Below are positions 7,220 to 14,507 of a stretch of 30,075 nucleotides of DNA, piece after piece; the stretch's first letter is position 1; each line of letters starts with the position of its first letter. The translations under genes and the position numbers were made by a program. This DNA is from CAYRHS01 sp964424125 (lineage in GTDB: Bacteria; Actinomycetota; Acidimicrobiia; IMCC26256; JAOSJL01): the NCBI GenBank assembly GCA_964424125.1, contig CAYRHS010000014.1, forward strand, positions 1-30,075, in the 5' to 3' direction. The notes beneath the pieces were generated by a model. That model ran no database searches, was not told the origin of the DNA, and saw nothing but the letters and a program-made list of their open reading frames with translations.

Positions 7220-7932
7220 GCAACAAGCGCATCGCCCGGAGTCGCCGCCCGCCACGGCGGCGGGGGACGTCGACGGCGACCCGCTGGGTGTGGGTCGGCG
7301 TGGGGTTGGTCGTGGTCGGCGCCTTCGTGCTGGCCGTGGTCCTGTCCCGGGGCGGCAACGGGGAGCGAGAGGCCTCGGCCGGCGAGATCGGCACGCCGGT
7401 CACCGTCGACGGTGCCGCGCTCACACCCTTCGCGTCGGGCTCCGCCGACCCTTCGGTCGGCCAGGCCGCCCCGGTGGTCGAGGGCGTCGACTTCGACGGC
7501 CAGCCGGTCACGATCGGCGGGTCGGGACCGGAGATCCTCGCCTTCGTCGCACACTGGTGCCCGCACTGCCAGAACGAGGTGCCGGAGCTCGTCCAGGCGG
7601 GCAACTCGCCCGACTGGCCGGACAACGTCCAGGTCGTGGCCGTCGCCTCGTCGACCTCGGACAACCGGGACAACTACCCGCCCTCCGCCTGGCTCGCGCG
7701 CGAGAACTGGCAATGGGACGTGCTCGCGGACGACGCCGACTCGGCCGCGGGCCAGGCCTACGGTCTGTCCGGCTTCCCCTTCCTCGTCTTCCTCGACGCT
7801 GACGGGAACGTCACGCTGCGGACCGCGGGAGAGCTCCAGGGAGGCTCCGAGACGTACCTCCAGCTCGCCCAGGCGCTGTCGCAGGGCCAGCCCCTCACGG
7901 CGCCGCAGACCGGCGCGACGTCCGGGAACTGA
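7216..7932 (+). CDS. Membrane-anchored thioredoxin-fold protein (TlpA/DsbE-like)
   Basis: 238 residues. A basic N-terminus (RRPPRRRGTS) is followed by one membrane anchor at about 23-44. The extracytoplasmic thioredoxin domain (about 80-225) has the active site W-C115-P-H-C118 and a cis-Pro loop in GFPFLVFLD. CPHC is the DsbA-type active site sequence, whereas the overall size and the GQAAPVVEGVDFDG entry strand look TlpA-like. It could be an oxidase fed by the coupled DsbB, or a reductase serving copper proteins. ATG 7216 overlaps the dsbB stop by ATGA. It is the last gene of the copper operon, followed by a hairpin at 7933-7957. Confidence 0.88.
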   Translation: MSNKRIARSRRPPRRRGTSTATRWVWVGVGLVVVGAFVLAVVLSRGGNGEREASAGEIGTPVTVDGAALTPFASGSADPSVGQAAPVVEGVDFDGQPVTIGGSGPEILAFVAHWCPHCQNEVPELVQAGNSPDWPDNVQVVAVASSTSDNRDNYPPSAWLARENWQWDVLADDADSAAGQAYGLSGFPFLVFLDADGNVTLRTAGELQGGSETYLQLAQALSQGQPLTAPQTGATSGN

Positions 7933-7957
7933 CCGGCGGCTCCTGGCGCGCCGCCGG
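7933..7957. terminator. GC hairpin between convergent genes, likely terminator
   Basis: An 8-bp perfect stem, CCGGCGGC (7933-7940) with GCCGCCGG (7950-7957), encloses a 9-base loop directly after the TlpA-like stop and before the end of the convergent Fur gene. There is no U-tract on either side, as is frequent for actinobacterial terminators. It could serve both directions. Confidence 0.5.
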
Positions 7958-7990
7958 CCGGCGTCGCGGGGAAGGAACGCCCTCCTGCGC

Positions 7991-8422
7991 TCAGGCGCAG
8001 CGGCGGCAGAGGCCCACGAGGTCGAGGCGGTGGTGATGGGTGTGGAAGCCCGTCATCTCGTCGATGGCGCTGATGGCGCGGTGCATGGAGCGCTCGAGGG
8101 CCTCGCTGGCGGGAACGTCCTCGACGGTGCCGCAGCGGATACAGACCAGATGGTGATGGTGGTCGGTAAGGTCCTCGGCCAGCTCGTAGCGGGCGAACTC
8201 GTGCTCGGTGACCACCCGGCGCACGGCGCCGGCCTGCTCGAGCACGACGAGGCTCCGGTACACGGAGCTCTGGGCCAGCCCGTCGCTCTCCTCGAGGATC
8301 TCGGCGATGGTCAGCGGGCGTTCGGCCTGCTCGAGCACGTCGACCACGGCGCGCCGGTTGGGCGTGAAGCGTTGACCGACCGTGCTGAGCCGATCGGCGA
8401 CCTCGTCGTTCAGATCGACCAC
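7991..8422 (-). CDS. Fur-family metalloregulator (probably Zur)
   Basis: 143 residues. The N-terminal winged helix (about 8-82) has RFTPNRRAVVDVL and SSVYRSLVVLEQAGAVRRV. The C-terminal metal/dimer domain carries DHHHHLVC94IRC97 and C139-R-R-C142, the four-cysteine structural zinc site, plus a second His-rich run FHTHHHR near 127-132. Fur proteins repress transcription when loaded with Fe, Zn or Mn. Four Cys plus the zinc transporters at the left edge favour Zur, but Fur cannot be excluded. It starts at GTG 8422, six bases after a TATCCT box, i.e. probably leaderless. It is divergent from the LON-domain gene. Confidence 0.88.
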   Translation of the reverse strand: MVDLNDEVADRLSTVGQRFTPNRRAVVDVLEQAERPLTIAEILEESDGLAQSSVYRSLVVLEQAGAVRRVVTEHEFARYELAEDLTDHHHHLVCIRCGTVEDVPASEALERSMHRAISAIDEMTGFHTHHHRLDLVGLCRRCA

Positions 8423-8428
8423 AGCCCG

Positions 8429-8434
8429 AGGATA
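8429..8434 (-). promoter_or_regulatory. Leaderless -10 box of the Fur-family gene
   Basis: TATCCT on the minus strand ends 6 bases before GTG 8422. The usual -10 to start-site distance then puts the transcript start at or next to the start codon. There is no Shine-Dalgarno sequence. Confidence 0.6.
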
Positions 8435-8468
8435 TGACGGCGCGGGTGGGAGGGACTGCCGCGCGCCG

Positions 8469-8474
8469 TAGGGT
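8469..8474 (+). promoter_or_regulatory. Leaderless -10 box of the LON-domain gene
   Basis: TAGGGT followed by 7 bases and GTG 8482. This placement decides between GTG 8482 and the adjacent GTG 8485, favouring the former. There is no Shine-Dalgarno sequence. Confidence 0.6.
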
Positions 8475-8481
8475 GCGACTC

Positions 8482-9114
8482 GTGGTGACCGAGCTGCCGA
8501 TGTTCCCGCTCGGGTCGGTGCTGTTCCCCGGGTCCGTGCTCCCGCTGCACGTCTTCGAGGAGCGATACCGCGTCCTGGTCCGCGGGCTCCTCGAACGAGA
8601 CGAGGACGAGCGCGACTTCGGCGTCGTGCTCATCGAGCGCGGCAGCGAGGTCGGTGGCGGCGACACCCGCTTCGACGTCGGCACTCGCGCCCGGATGGTG
8701 CGTGCCGTCGAGCTGGACGACGGCCGGTACGCGCTCGTCACGGTCGGGGTCGAGCGTGTGCGTGTCGTCGAGTGGCTGCCCGATGCACCCTTCCCCCGGG
8801 GCCTCGTCGAGCCGTGGCCCGAGCCACGGTCCGACGCGGACACCTTGGCGGCGCGCGAGCGCGTCGAGCGGATCCTCGGGAAGGCGATCGCACTCTGGTC
8901 CGAGCTCGGCGGTTCCGCGCCGGCGGAGGTGGCGCTGCCCGTCGACCCGGTTGCCGCGAGCTGGCAGGCGGCCGCGTTGGCTCCGGTCGGTCCGCTCGAC
9001 GCCCAGCGGCTCCTCGAGGTCGACTCCGCCGCGGATCGCCTGGCCCGTCTCGAGGACCTCTTGACCGAGACGCTCATGATGCTCCGGCGACGGCTCGACC
9101 TTCCGGAGTCGTAG
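8482..9114 (+). CDS. LON substrate-binding-domain protein
   Basis: 210 residues with only the N-terminal domain of Lon protease: LPMFPLGSVLFPGSVLPLHVFEERYRVLV, the typical opening, then FGVVLIERG and GTRARMVRAVELDDGRYALVTVGVERVRV. There is no AAA+ ATPase or Ser-Lys protease domain, and the length agrees with the stand-alone actinobacterial LON-like family (about 200-220 residues). The role of these proteins is not established; peptide or protein binding is presumed. The C-terminal ~80 residues are helical. The start GTG 8482 is supported by the leaderless promoter. It is followed by 81 bases and then the class II aldolase gene, which has its own promoter. Confidence 0.85.
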   Translation: MVTELPMFPLGSVLFPGSVLPLHVFEERYRVLVRGLLERDEDERDFGVVLIERGSEVGGGDTRFDVGTRARMVRAVELDDGRYALVTVGVERVRVVEWLPDAPFPRGLVEPWPEPRSDADTLAARERVERILGKAIALWSELGGSAPAEVALPVDPVAASWQAAALAPVGPLDAQRLLEVDSAADRLARLEDLLTETLMMLRRRLDLPES

Positions 9115-9159
9115 TTCGAAGCGGGCGGGACCCGTCTCGCCCGCTCGGCGAGCCTCTTC

Positions 9160-9165
9160 TATCCT
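9160..9165 (+). promoter_or_regulatory. -10 box for the class II aldolase gene
   Basis: TATCCT 30 bases upstream of ATG 9196. A transcript starting near 9172 would carry a ~24-base leader with the strong ribosome site GGAGGAGGGG just before the ATG. No good -35 is visible. Confidence 0.45.
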
Positions 9166-9195
9166 GGGCTCGCCGACGCCCGCTCGGAGGAGGGG

Positions 9196-10350
9196 ATGGC
9201 GACCATCAAGGAGCCCTCGGCGCTTGCCTCGCGAGCGGCCGGTACGACCAGGCGGAGCTTCGCGATCTCGGGCGAGCCGCGTGGGCGCCAACGCTGGTTC
9301 GTCGAGGGTCTGCGAGCCGAGTTGCTCGGTGCCGGATACGAGGCGCTGCCCGAGCCCGGACCCGACACCGACCTCGTCCTCCATTGCGTCGATCCCGCGA
9401 CCGCGCGTCCCTACCGGCGCAAGGCCGCCGCGACCTTCGTCGTGGCCATCGCCGAGCTCGCTACCGAGCCCGACGACCTGCTCCGGGCCGGCTACCCGCT
9501 GCTGGTCCGGGCGCTGGCCAACCTCTGCGTCCTCGTCGTCGACGGTCCCGACGGCCCCGGCGCGCGCTTCGTCACCCTAGAGCAGGGGACCTACGGCGTC
9601 GGGCCCGGCGTCGAGGAGGACAAGCTCTTCCGGCGGTCGTTCGAGCGCGTGGAGCCCCTCGCTTCGTCCCGGCTCGTGATCGCCAACGAGTTCGTTCCCG
9701 ACCTCCCCGAGGAGCTCTGGGATGGTGACGTTTCCACGCAACAGATCCGCCGCGCGGGGGAGCGGCTGGCGACGCTCGACCTGCTCCCGACTCCGTTCCC
9801 GATGGACGACTACCTCTCCGAGCGGGACCAGCGGCACGTGAAGCTCCTCTTCGGCATCGGCGGCCTGTCGTACGGCAACGTGTCGGCTCGGCGGATCGCC
9901 GACGACGGCATCCGTACCAACGAGTTCTGGATGAGCGCCAGCGGCGTCGACAAGTCGGCGCTCACCCGTGTGGGCGAGCACATCCTCTTGGTGCGCGAGC
10001 ACGACCCCGAGCGGGGCGCGATGGTGCTCAGCGTTCCCCCGGATCTCACACCGCGCCGGGTCTCGGTCGACGCGATCGAGCACTGGATGATCTACCGCGA
10101 GCACCCCGACGTGGGCGCGATCCTCCACGTGCACGGCTGGATCGACGGCATCGAGTCCACCGACGTCAACTACCCGTGCGGGACGATCGAGCTCGCGCAA
10201 GCCGTCGCCGAGCTCGTGCGCCGATCCCCGGATCCGTCGCGTGCGGTGGTAGGACAACGGAACCACGGCATGACCATCACCGGACACGACCTCGACGAGA
10301 TCTTCGAGCGCGTGGGCGATCGCATCGTCGACCGCGTGCCGATGGAGTAG
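9196..10350 (+). CDS. Two-domain class II aldolase/adducin-family protein
   Basis: 384 residues. The C-terminal half (about 205-384) is a class II aldolase/adducin fold: GLSYGNVSARR, WMSASGVDKSALT, the zinc-ligand pair H311-V-H313 in ILHVHGW, and RNHGMTITG. Such enzymes cleave or epimerise sugar phosphates or act on aldol-like substrates; the substrate here is unknown. The N-terminal ~200 residues (GEPRGRQRWFVEGLRAELLGAGYE... TEPDDLLRAGYPLLVRALANLCV... EQGTYGVGPGVEED) are not part of the aldolase fold and were not recognised. The start is ATG 9196 with GGAGGAGGGG immediately upstream. The DksA-like gene starts 5 bases after its stop. Confidence 0.78.
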   Translation: MATIKEPSALASRAAGTTRRSFAISGEPRGRQRWFVEGLRAELLGAGYEALPEPGPDTDLVLHCVDPATARPYRRKAAATFVVAIAELATEPDDLLRAGYPLLVRALANLCVLVVDGPDGPGARFVTLEQGTYGVGPGVEEDKLFRRSFERVEPLASSRLVIANEFVPDLPEELWDGDVSTQQIRRAGERLATLDLLPTPFPMDDYLSERDQRHVKLLFGIGGLSYGNVSARRIADDGIRTNEFWMSASGVDKSALTRVGEHILLVREHDPERGAMVLSVPPDLTPRRVSVDAIEHWMIYREHPDVGAILHVHGWIDGIESTDVNYPCGTIELAQAVAELVRRSPDPSRAVVGQRNHGMTITGHDLDEIFERVGDRIVDRVPME

Positions 10351-10355
10351 CTGCG

Positions 10356-10742
10356 ATGGAGCAAGCGGGGAGCGACCAGGACCAGGCCGAGCGCCGGCTC
10401 CGAGCCGAGCGCGCGCGTGTCCAGAACCTGATCACCGAGGTCCGAGACGACGTCGGGACGGAGACGGGCGGCCAGGAGCTCTCCGAGCTCTCGGACTACG
10501 ACCAGCACCCGGCCGACACCGCGTCCGAGACCTTCGAGCGGGAGAAGGACCTCTCGATCCTGGAATCCCTGGAGTCGGAGCTCGCCGAGATCGAGGCTGC
10601 TCTCCGCCGGATCGACGAGGGCACCTACGGTCTCGACGAGGTGACGGGTGAGCCGATCGATCCCAAGCGGCTCGAGGCCGTGCCGACCGCGCGGACCAAC
10701 GTCGACACCGACGCCCGACACCGGGCAGAGCAGACCGACTGA
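10356..10742 (+). CDS. DksA/TraR-like protein lacking the zinc-finger cysteines
   Basis: 128 residues. An N-terminal coiled coil has the acidic tip motif D49-Q-H-P-A-D54-T-A56, then EREKDLSILESLESELAEIEAALRRIDEGTYG and a C-terminal finger region. That region keeps the family text (GTYG..EV.GEPI.P.RLEAVPTAR) but has D94, T97, N115 and T118 at the four positions where the family normally has Cys. DksA-type proteins enter the RNA polymerase secondary channel; the acidic tip here is compatible with this. Whether the finger folds without zinc is open. Start ATG 10356 follows the aldolase stop by 5 bases, and the MaoC gene follows at 38 bases, so the three genes are probably co-transcribed. Confidence 0.82.
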   Translation: MEQAGSDQDQAERRLRAERARVQNLITEVRDDVGTETGGQELSELSDYDQHPADTASETFEREKDLSILESLESELAEIEAALRRIDEGTYGLDEVTGEPIDPKRLEAVPTARTNVDTDARHRAEQTD

Positions 10743-10780
10743 ACGCGCGACCGCCGTCGCCCGGACGAAGAAGGATCGAT

Positions 10781-11632
10781 ATGGCCATCGGAACCGACCG
10801 CATCGGAACCTGGACCCCCGAGCACGAGTTCAAGGTGGAAGCCGGCCGCACGAAGGAATACGCGGCGGCGACCAACGACCCAGCTCCCCAGCACATCGAC
10901 GGCGAGCTCGCGCCGCCCGTGTTCGCGGTGGTTCCGGTCTGGGACACGCTGACCGAGGCGCTGGCGAGCTCGGTGCCCGAAGAGGTGATGCTCGCCGTGC
11001 TGCACGGAGAGCAGGACATCCGTTGGCATCGACCCATCCGTCCCGGCGGCGTCCTGACCTCGCGGGCGCGCGTCGTCGGCGTGCAGGTGAAGAAGTCCGG
11101 CACGACCGTGGTCACGTACTGCGAGACGCGAGACGCCGACGGAGCGCTCGTCGTCGACCAGTACTTCGTGACCTTCTTCCGGGGCGTGACCGACGGCGAC
11201 AGCGGCGGCGAGGAAGCGCCCGACCACAGGCTCACCGCCGAGCACAAGCAGGGCGAGGCGACGGCCCAGGTGACGCAACATGTCGACGACGACCAGACGT
11301 AACGCTACGCGCCTGCATCCGGTGACCACAACCCGATCCACGTCGACAACGAGGTCGCGCGCTCGGTCGGGCTCCCGGGCATCATCAACCACGGGCTCTG
11401 CACGATGGCGTTCACGAGCTGGGCGGCGATCCAGGAGCTCGGGGGCGGCGATCCCTCCCGACTCCGGCGCCTCGCGGTCCGCTTCTCGCAGCCCGTGATG
11501 CCCGGTCAGGACATCACGACCACGTTCTGGCTTCGAGGCGAGCACGACGGGAACGTGGTCTACGGCTTCGAGACCCGGAATCCCGACGGCGAGCTCGTGA
11601 TCAAGGACGGACTCGCAGAGATCGCGAGCTGA
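10781..11632 (+). pseudogene. Double hot-dog MaoC-like dehydratase with in-frame TAA
   Basis: A 283-codon gene interrupted by TAA at 11300-11302. The first half (173 codons, from ATG 10781 with AAGAAGGAT upstream) is the MaoC N-terminal/FAS1-DH-like hot-dog: YAAATNDPAPQHID, VLHGEQDIRWHRPIRPGG. The second half continues in the same frame: RYAPASGDHNPIHVDNEVARSVGLPGIINHG, which is the hydratase-2 motif with catalytic Asp and His, then FSQPVMPGQDITTTFW. No ATG or GTG in this frame precedes the motif, so the second half cannot easily be a separate gene. Intact homologues hydrate enoyl-CoA or dehydrate 3-hydroxyacyl chains. As sequenced, only a catalytically dead half would be made unless the stop is read through or is an error. 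Confidence 0.8.
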
Positions 11633-11643
11633 GCGAAACGCCG

Positions 11644-11889
11644 GTGGTCGTGCGGCTGCGTCTCTTCGCGCAAGCCCGCGACGCCGCGGGGACGGGCACC
11701 GACGGGTTCGAGGCGTCGTCCCTCGGTGAGCTCCTCGGCGAAGCGAGGACGCGCTACGGTGCCGACTTCGTCGCGGTCCTCGACCGATCGCGGGTGTGGG
11801 TGAACGGCCACGAGCCGTCCCGGGGTGCGTCCACCGCCGTGCACGACGGCGACGAGGTCGCGGTCCTTCCTCCCGTCAGCGGGGGCTGA
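11644..11889 (+). CDS. MoaD/ThiS-family sulfur-carrier protein
   Basis: 81 residues, a beta-grasp ubiquitin-like protein: VVVRLRLFAQARDAAG at the start, VWVNGHEP in the middle, DGDEVAVLPPVSGG at the end. The terminal Gly-Gly is adenylated and thiocarboxylated to donate sulfur in molybdopterin synthesis (MoaD). The LFAQARDAAG opening and LPPVSGG end favour MoaD over ThiS. No MoaE or MoeB lies nearby, so the partner must be elsewhere. GTG 11644 lies 11 bases after the MaoC stop, so it is in the same transcription unit. Confidence 0.85.
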   Translation: MVVRLRLFAQARDAAGTGTDGFEASSLGELLGEARTRYGADFVAVLDRSRVWVNGHEPSRGASTAVHDGDEVAVLPPVSGG

Positions 11890-11983
11890 GCGCCGGCGCG
11901 GAGCTCGCGCGTTCGTGAATTCGCGAAGATCGCGGGTATTTCGGGAGCACGGAGTCCCGCGAGAACCCGCCGGATCCGCGCCT

Positions 11984-12013
11984 CACACGTCACACCAGCC
12001 ACACGAGCCACAC
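11984..12013. repeat. Four spaced CACAC repeats upstream of the first M23 gene
   Basis: CACAC occurs at 11984, 11991, 12000 and 12009; the last two copies are 9 bases apart as AGCCACAC units. It lies ~30-60 bases upstream of the putative -35 of the M23 gene, a plausible activator-binding position. It may be chance in a GC-rich spacer. Confidence 0.3.
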
Positions 12014-12042
12014 AAGTGGGAGCTTGTGAACGAGAGCAGTAA

Positions 12043-12071
12043 TTGCATCGCTGCGATCGAGGTTGTTACGT
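12043..12071 (+). promoter_or_regulatory. Possible promoter of the first M23 gene
   Basis: TTGCAT (12043-12048), 17-base spacer, TTACGT (12066-12071), about 37 bases before GTG 12108. The local sequence is clearly AT-richer than its surroundings. The 218-base gap 11890-12107 holds this and the CACAC repeats; no gene was seen in it. Confidence 0.4.
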
Positions 12072-12107
12072 TCCTCCGGACACGCCGTCTTCGATCTGGA
12101 GCGATTC

Positions 12108-13244
12108 GTGTTCTCCCGCCGTCTTCCGACGCTTCTGCTCGTCGTTGCCCTGGCGCTCGCCATCGCCGTGCCCGTCGGTGCGGCACCCCGAGACGGCATT
12201 TCGGTCGACGACGCCCGCGCGGCCGCCGAGGCGGCGCGCTCCGAGCTGGACGCCGCGGCCGGACGGATCGACGATGCGCGCGCGGCCTACTACGAGCTCG
12301 AGAACGAGATCGACTCGCTGCAGTCCGACCTCGACGCGCTCGAGGCCCAGGCCGAGGACCTGCGGGTCGTCGCCCGCCACCGCGCGGTCGAGGCCTATGT
12401 CGGCGAGAGCGTGAGCTTCACCGACGCGCTGGGGAGCGACGACGTCCTCGACGTCGCGCGCAAGACGACGTTGCTCGACCAGGTGAAGGCAAAGGACGAC
12501 GACAAGATCGAGGACCTGAAGGCGATCAACGAGGACCTCGAGCGCAAGCACGGGGAGCTCGAGGACAAGCGTGGCGACGCCGAGGCGGCGCTCGAGCGAG
12601 TGAACGCCGAGATCGCCGACTACCAGGCTCGCTACGACGAAGCGCAGGGAGTCCTTTCGCAAGCGGAGGAGCAGGCGCGTATCGAAGAGGAGCGACGCCA
12701 GCGCGAGGCCGCGGCCCGCGCGGCCGAGGCGGCCGCACGCGCGAGCCGCGCCGAGCAGCAGGCTGCGGCCGCGGAGGCCACGACGACGTCGGCCCCGTCG
12801 GCCCCGTCGGCTGCGGCAGCCCCCTCGGGCCCGACGGGGAACCTCGGCGGCTCGCCCGGCGCCAACGGGCTCATCTGCCCCTTGCCCTCCCACGGTGGCT
12901 TCTCCGACTCCTGGGGTGACGCCCGCAGCGGCCACCGCCACCAGGGTGTCGACATCCCCGGCCCGTACGGCGCGCCACTCGTGGCCGTGATCTCGGGCAC
13001 CGTGTCGTTCCAGGACATGGGTGGCGGCGGGCTGGGCGCGGTGCTGAACGGCAGCGACGGCAACATCTACCGCTACATGCACCTCTCGGGCTACGCCAAG
13101 GGTGGTGCGGTCAGCCAGGGCGACGTCATCGGGTACGTCGGTCACAGCGGCAACGCGGGCGGCTTCAACCACCTGCACTACGAGGTCTGGCCCCGCGGCG
13201 CCGGTCCCGTCGACCCGTACCCCTACGCCGCGGCCGTCTGCTGA
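12108..13244 (+). CDS. Secreted coiled-coil M23 (LytM) peptidase, copy 1
   Basis: 378 residues. Signal peptide (about 1-26, VALALAIAVPVGAA), then a long coiled coil (about 35-220) of the CwlO/PcsB/EnvC kind, an Ala/Ser/Pro linker, and a C-terminal M23 domain (about 255-378). The zinc ligands and catalytic residues are present: HQGVD, YRYMHL and HLHYEV. It should cut peptidoglycan peptide bridges outside the cell. Many coiled-coil M23 or NlpC proteins are controlled by FtsEX through the coiled coil; none is in this window. The only two Cys flank the M23 domain (ICPLP and the last residue). GTG 12108 was chosen because of GGAG at 12098-12101 and the immediate signal peptide. Confidence 0.87.
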   Translation: MFSRRLPTLLLVVALALAIAVPVGAAPRDGISVDDARAAAEAARSELDAAAGRIDDARAAYYELENEIDSLQSDLDALEAQAEDLRVVARHRAVEAYVGESVSFTDALGSDDVLDVARKTTLLDQVKAKDDDKIEDLKAINEDLERKHGELEDKRGDAEAALERVNAEIADYQARYDEAQGVLSQAEEQARIEEERRQREAAARAAEAAARASRAEQQAAAAEATTTSAPSAPSAAAAPSGPTGNLGGSPGANGLICPLPSHGGFSDSWGDARSGHRHQGVDIPGPYGAPLVAVISGTVSFQDMGGGGLGAVLNGSDGNIYRYMHLSGYAKGGAVSQGDVIGYVGHSGNAGGFNHLHYEVWPRGAGPVDPYPYAAAVC

Positions 13245-13282
13245 TCCTGATCCGCAACATGCCACCGCCGTTCGTCGGGTAG

Positions 13283-13288
13283 TAGCAT
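13283..13288 (+). promoter_or_regulatory. Possible -10 box of the second M23 gene
   Basis: TAGCAT 36 bases upstream of ATG 13325 in the 80-base gap between the two paralogs. It would give a leader of about 30 bases containing GGGGAG. No -35 was recognised. Confidence 0.35.
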
Positions 13289-13324
13289 CCTTCGACGATC
13301 GCCGCTCGGCCGGGGAGCCGGCGA

Positions 13325-14458
13325 ATGTTTTCGAACCTCAGAGCAGGGATCGCGCTGCTCGCCGTCTCGACGCTCGCGGCGCCTGCGGTGTTCGCCCTCC
13401 CGGCAGCTGCAGGTACGCGCGCCGGGGAGTCGCTCGATGACGCTCGAGGCGCGTACGAAGCCGCGCAGGCCCGGGCGACCGAAGCCGCCGGCCGTCACGA
13501 GGCCGCTCTCTCCCGCTACTACGAGCTCGACAACGAGATCGGCGCGCTCGAGCAGCAGGTCGCGGCGACGGAGGCGCGCGCCGAAGAGCTGCGCGTCGTG
13601 GCCCGCGAGCGCGCGGTGGAGGCCTACACGGGGGGACGCGTCGACCTGGTCGACTCGCTAGCAGCCGACGACGTTCTCGACGTGGCGCGCAAGACGACCT
13701 TGCTCGACCAGGTTAAGGCGAAGGACGACGACAAGCTCGAGCTCCTCAAGACCCTCGACGAAGACCTGAGCCGCAAGCGCAAGGAGCTCGACGACCTGCG
13801 CGCGGAGCAGGAAGACGCGGTTGCCGAGCTCGACGAGGAGCAGGCGGCGCTCGCAGCCGAGGCCGAGCGGGCGCAGGCGCGCTATTCGGAGCTCGAGGAG
13901 CAGGAACGGCAGGAACGTGAGCGCCGCGCCGCCGAAGCGGCCGCGCGCGAAGAGGCCGAGCGCGCGAGTCGTGAAGCGGCGGACTCCTCGACCTCGAGCA
14001 CCTCCGCTCCGAGCACGACGTCCGGCTCCGGTCCTGCCTCACCCGCTCCGTCATCGGGTGGGTCGCCGGGAGGCACGTTCAACCTGGTCTGCCCGGTGCC
14101 GGGCTCGAGCTTCGTCGACAGCTGGGGCGCGCCCCGCTCGACCGGCGGTCACCAGGGCGTGGACATGATGGCGCCGATCGGCACGCCCAACTACGCGGTC
14201 GTGTCCGGAACCGCAACGCCCCGCGACATGGGAATCGGCGGCTACGGGGTGGCGCTCTCGGGCGACGACGGCAACCTCTACTACTACATCCACGGCAGCC
14301 CCGGGACCGGGGTGAGCGGTCACGTGAGCCAGGGCCAGTTCATCATGAGTGGCGGCGACTCCGGCAACGCCGCGGGCACGCCGCACACCCACTTCGAGAT
14401 CCACCCCAAGCACGGTCCCGCGATCAGTCCCTACCCCCACGTGGCCGCCGTCTGCTGA
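13325..14458 (+). CDS. Secreted coiled-coil M23 (LytM) peptidase, copy 2
   Basis: 377 residues, a tandem paralog of the preceding gene with the same architecture: signal peptide (about 1-30), coiled coil (about 38-225), Ser/Thr/Pro-rich linker (STSSTSAPSTT), M23 domain (about 250-377). The active-site pattern is intact: HQGVD, YYYIHG, HTHFEIH. It also has just two Cys, at LVCPVPG and at the very C-terminus (AAVC). A 23-residue block centred on ARKTTLLDQVKAKDDDK is identical to copy 1, whereas most of the remaining coiled coil has diverged. ATG 13325 is preceded by GGGGAG with a 7-base spacing. An old tandem duplication with retained function is the simplest reading. Confidence 0.87.
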   Translation: MFSNLRAGIALLAVSTLAAPAVFALPAAAGTRAGESLDDARGAYEAAQARATEAAGRHEAALSRYYELDNEIGALEQQVAATEARAEELRVVARERAVEAYTGGRVDLVDSLAADDVLDVARKTTLLDQVKAKDDDKLELLKTLDEDLSRKRKELDDLRAEQEDAVAELDEEQAALAAEAERAQARYSELEEQERQERERRAAEAAAREEAERASREAADSSTSSTSAPSTTSGSGPASPAPSSGGSPGGTFNLVCPVPGSSFVDSWGAPRSTGGHQGVDMMAPIGTPNYAVVSGTATPRDMGIGGYGVALSGDDGNLYYYIHGSPGTGVSGHVSQGQFIMSGGDSGNAAGTPHTHFEIHPKHGPAISPYPHVAAVC

Positions 14459-14494
14459 GGGCGTGGCAGCGCAGGCGGCCCCTCGCAGGGCAGG

Positions 14495-14500
14495 TAGCCT
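14495..14500 (+). promoter_or_regulatory. Leaderless -10 box of the rsiG-like gene
   Basis: TAGCCT, 7 bases, then GTG 14508. This placement sets the start; no Shine-Dalgarno sequence is present. Confidence 0.6.
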
Positions 14501-14507
14501 GCGGGAC

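Noticed and set aside
10176..10355. Upstream extension of the DksA-like frame
   Set aside because: It would overlap the aldolase gene in another frame. ATG 10356 gives the family start and spacing.
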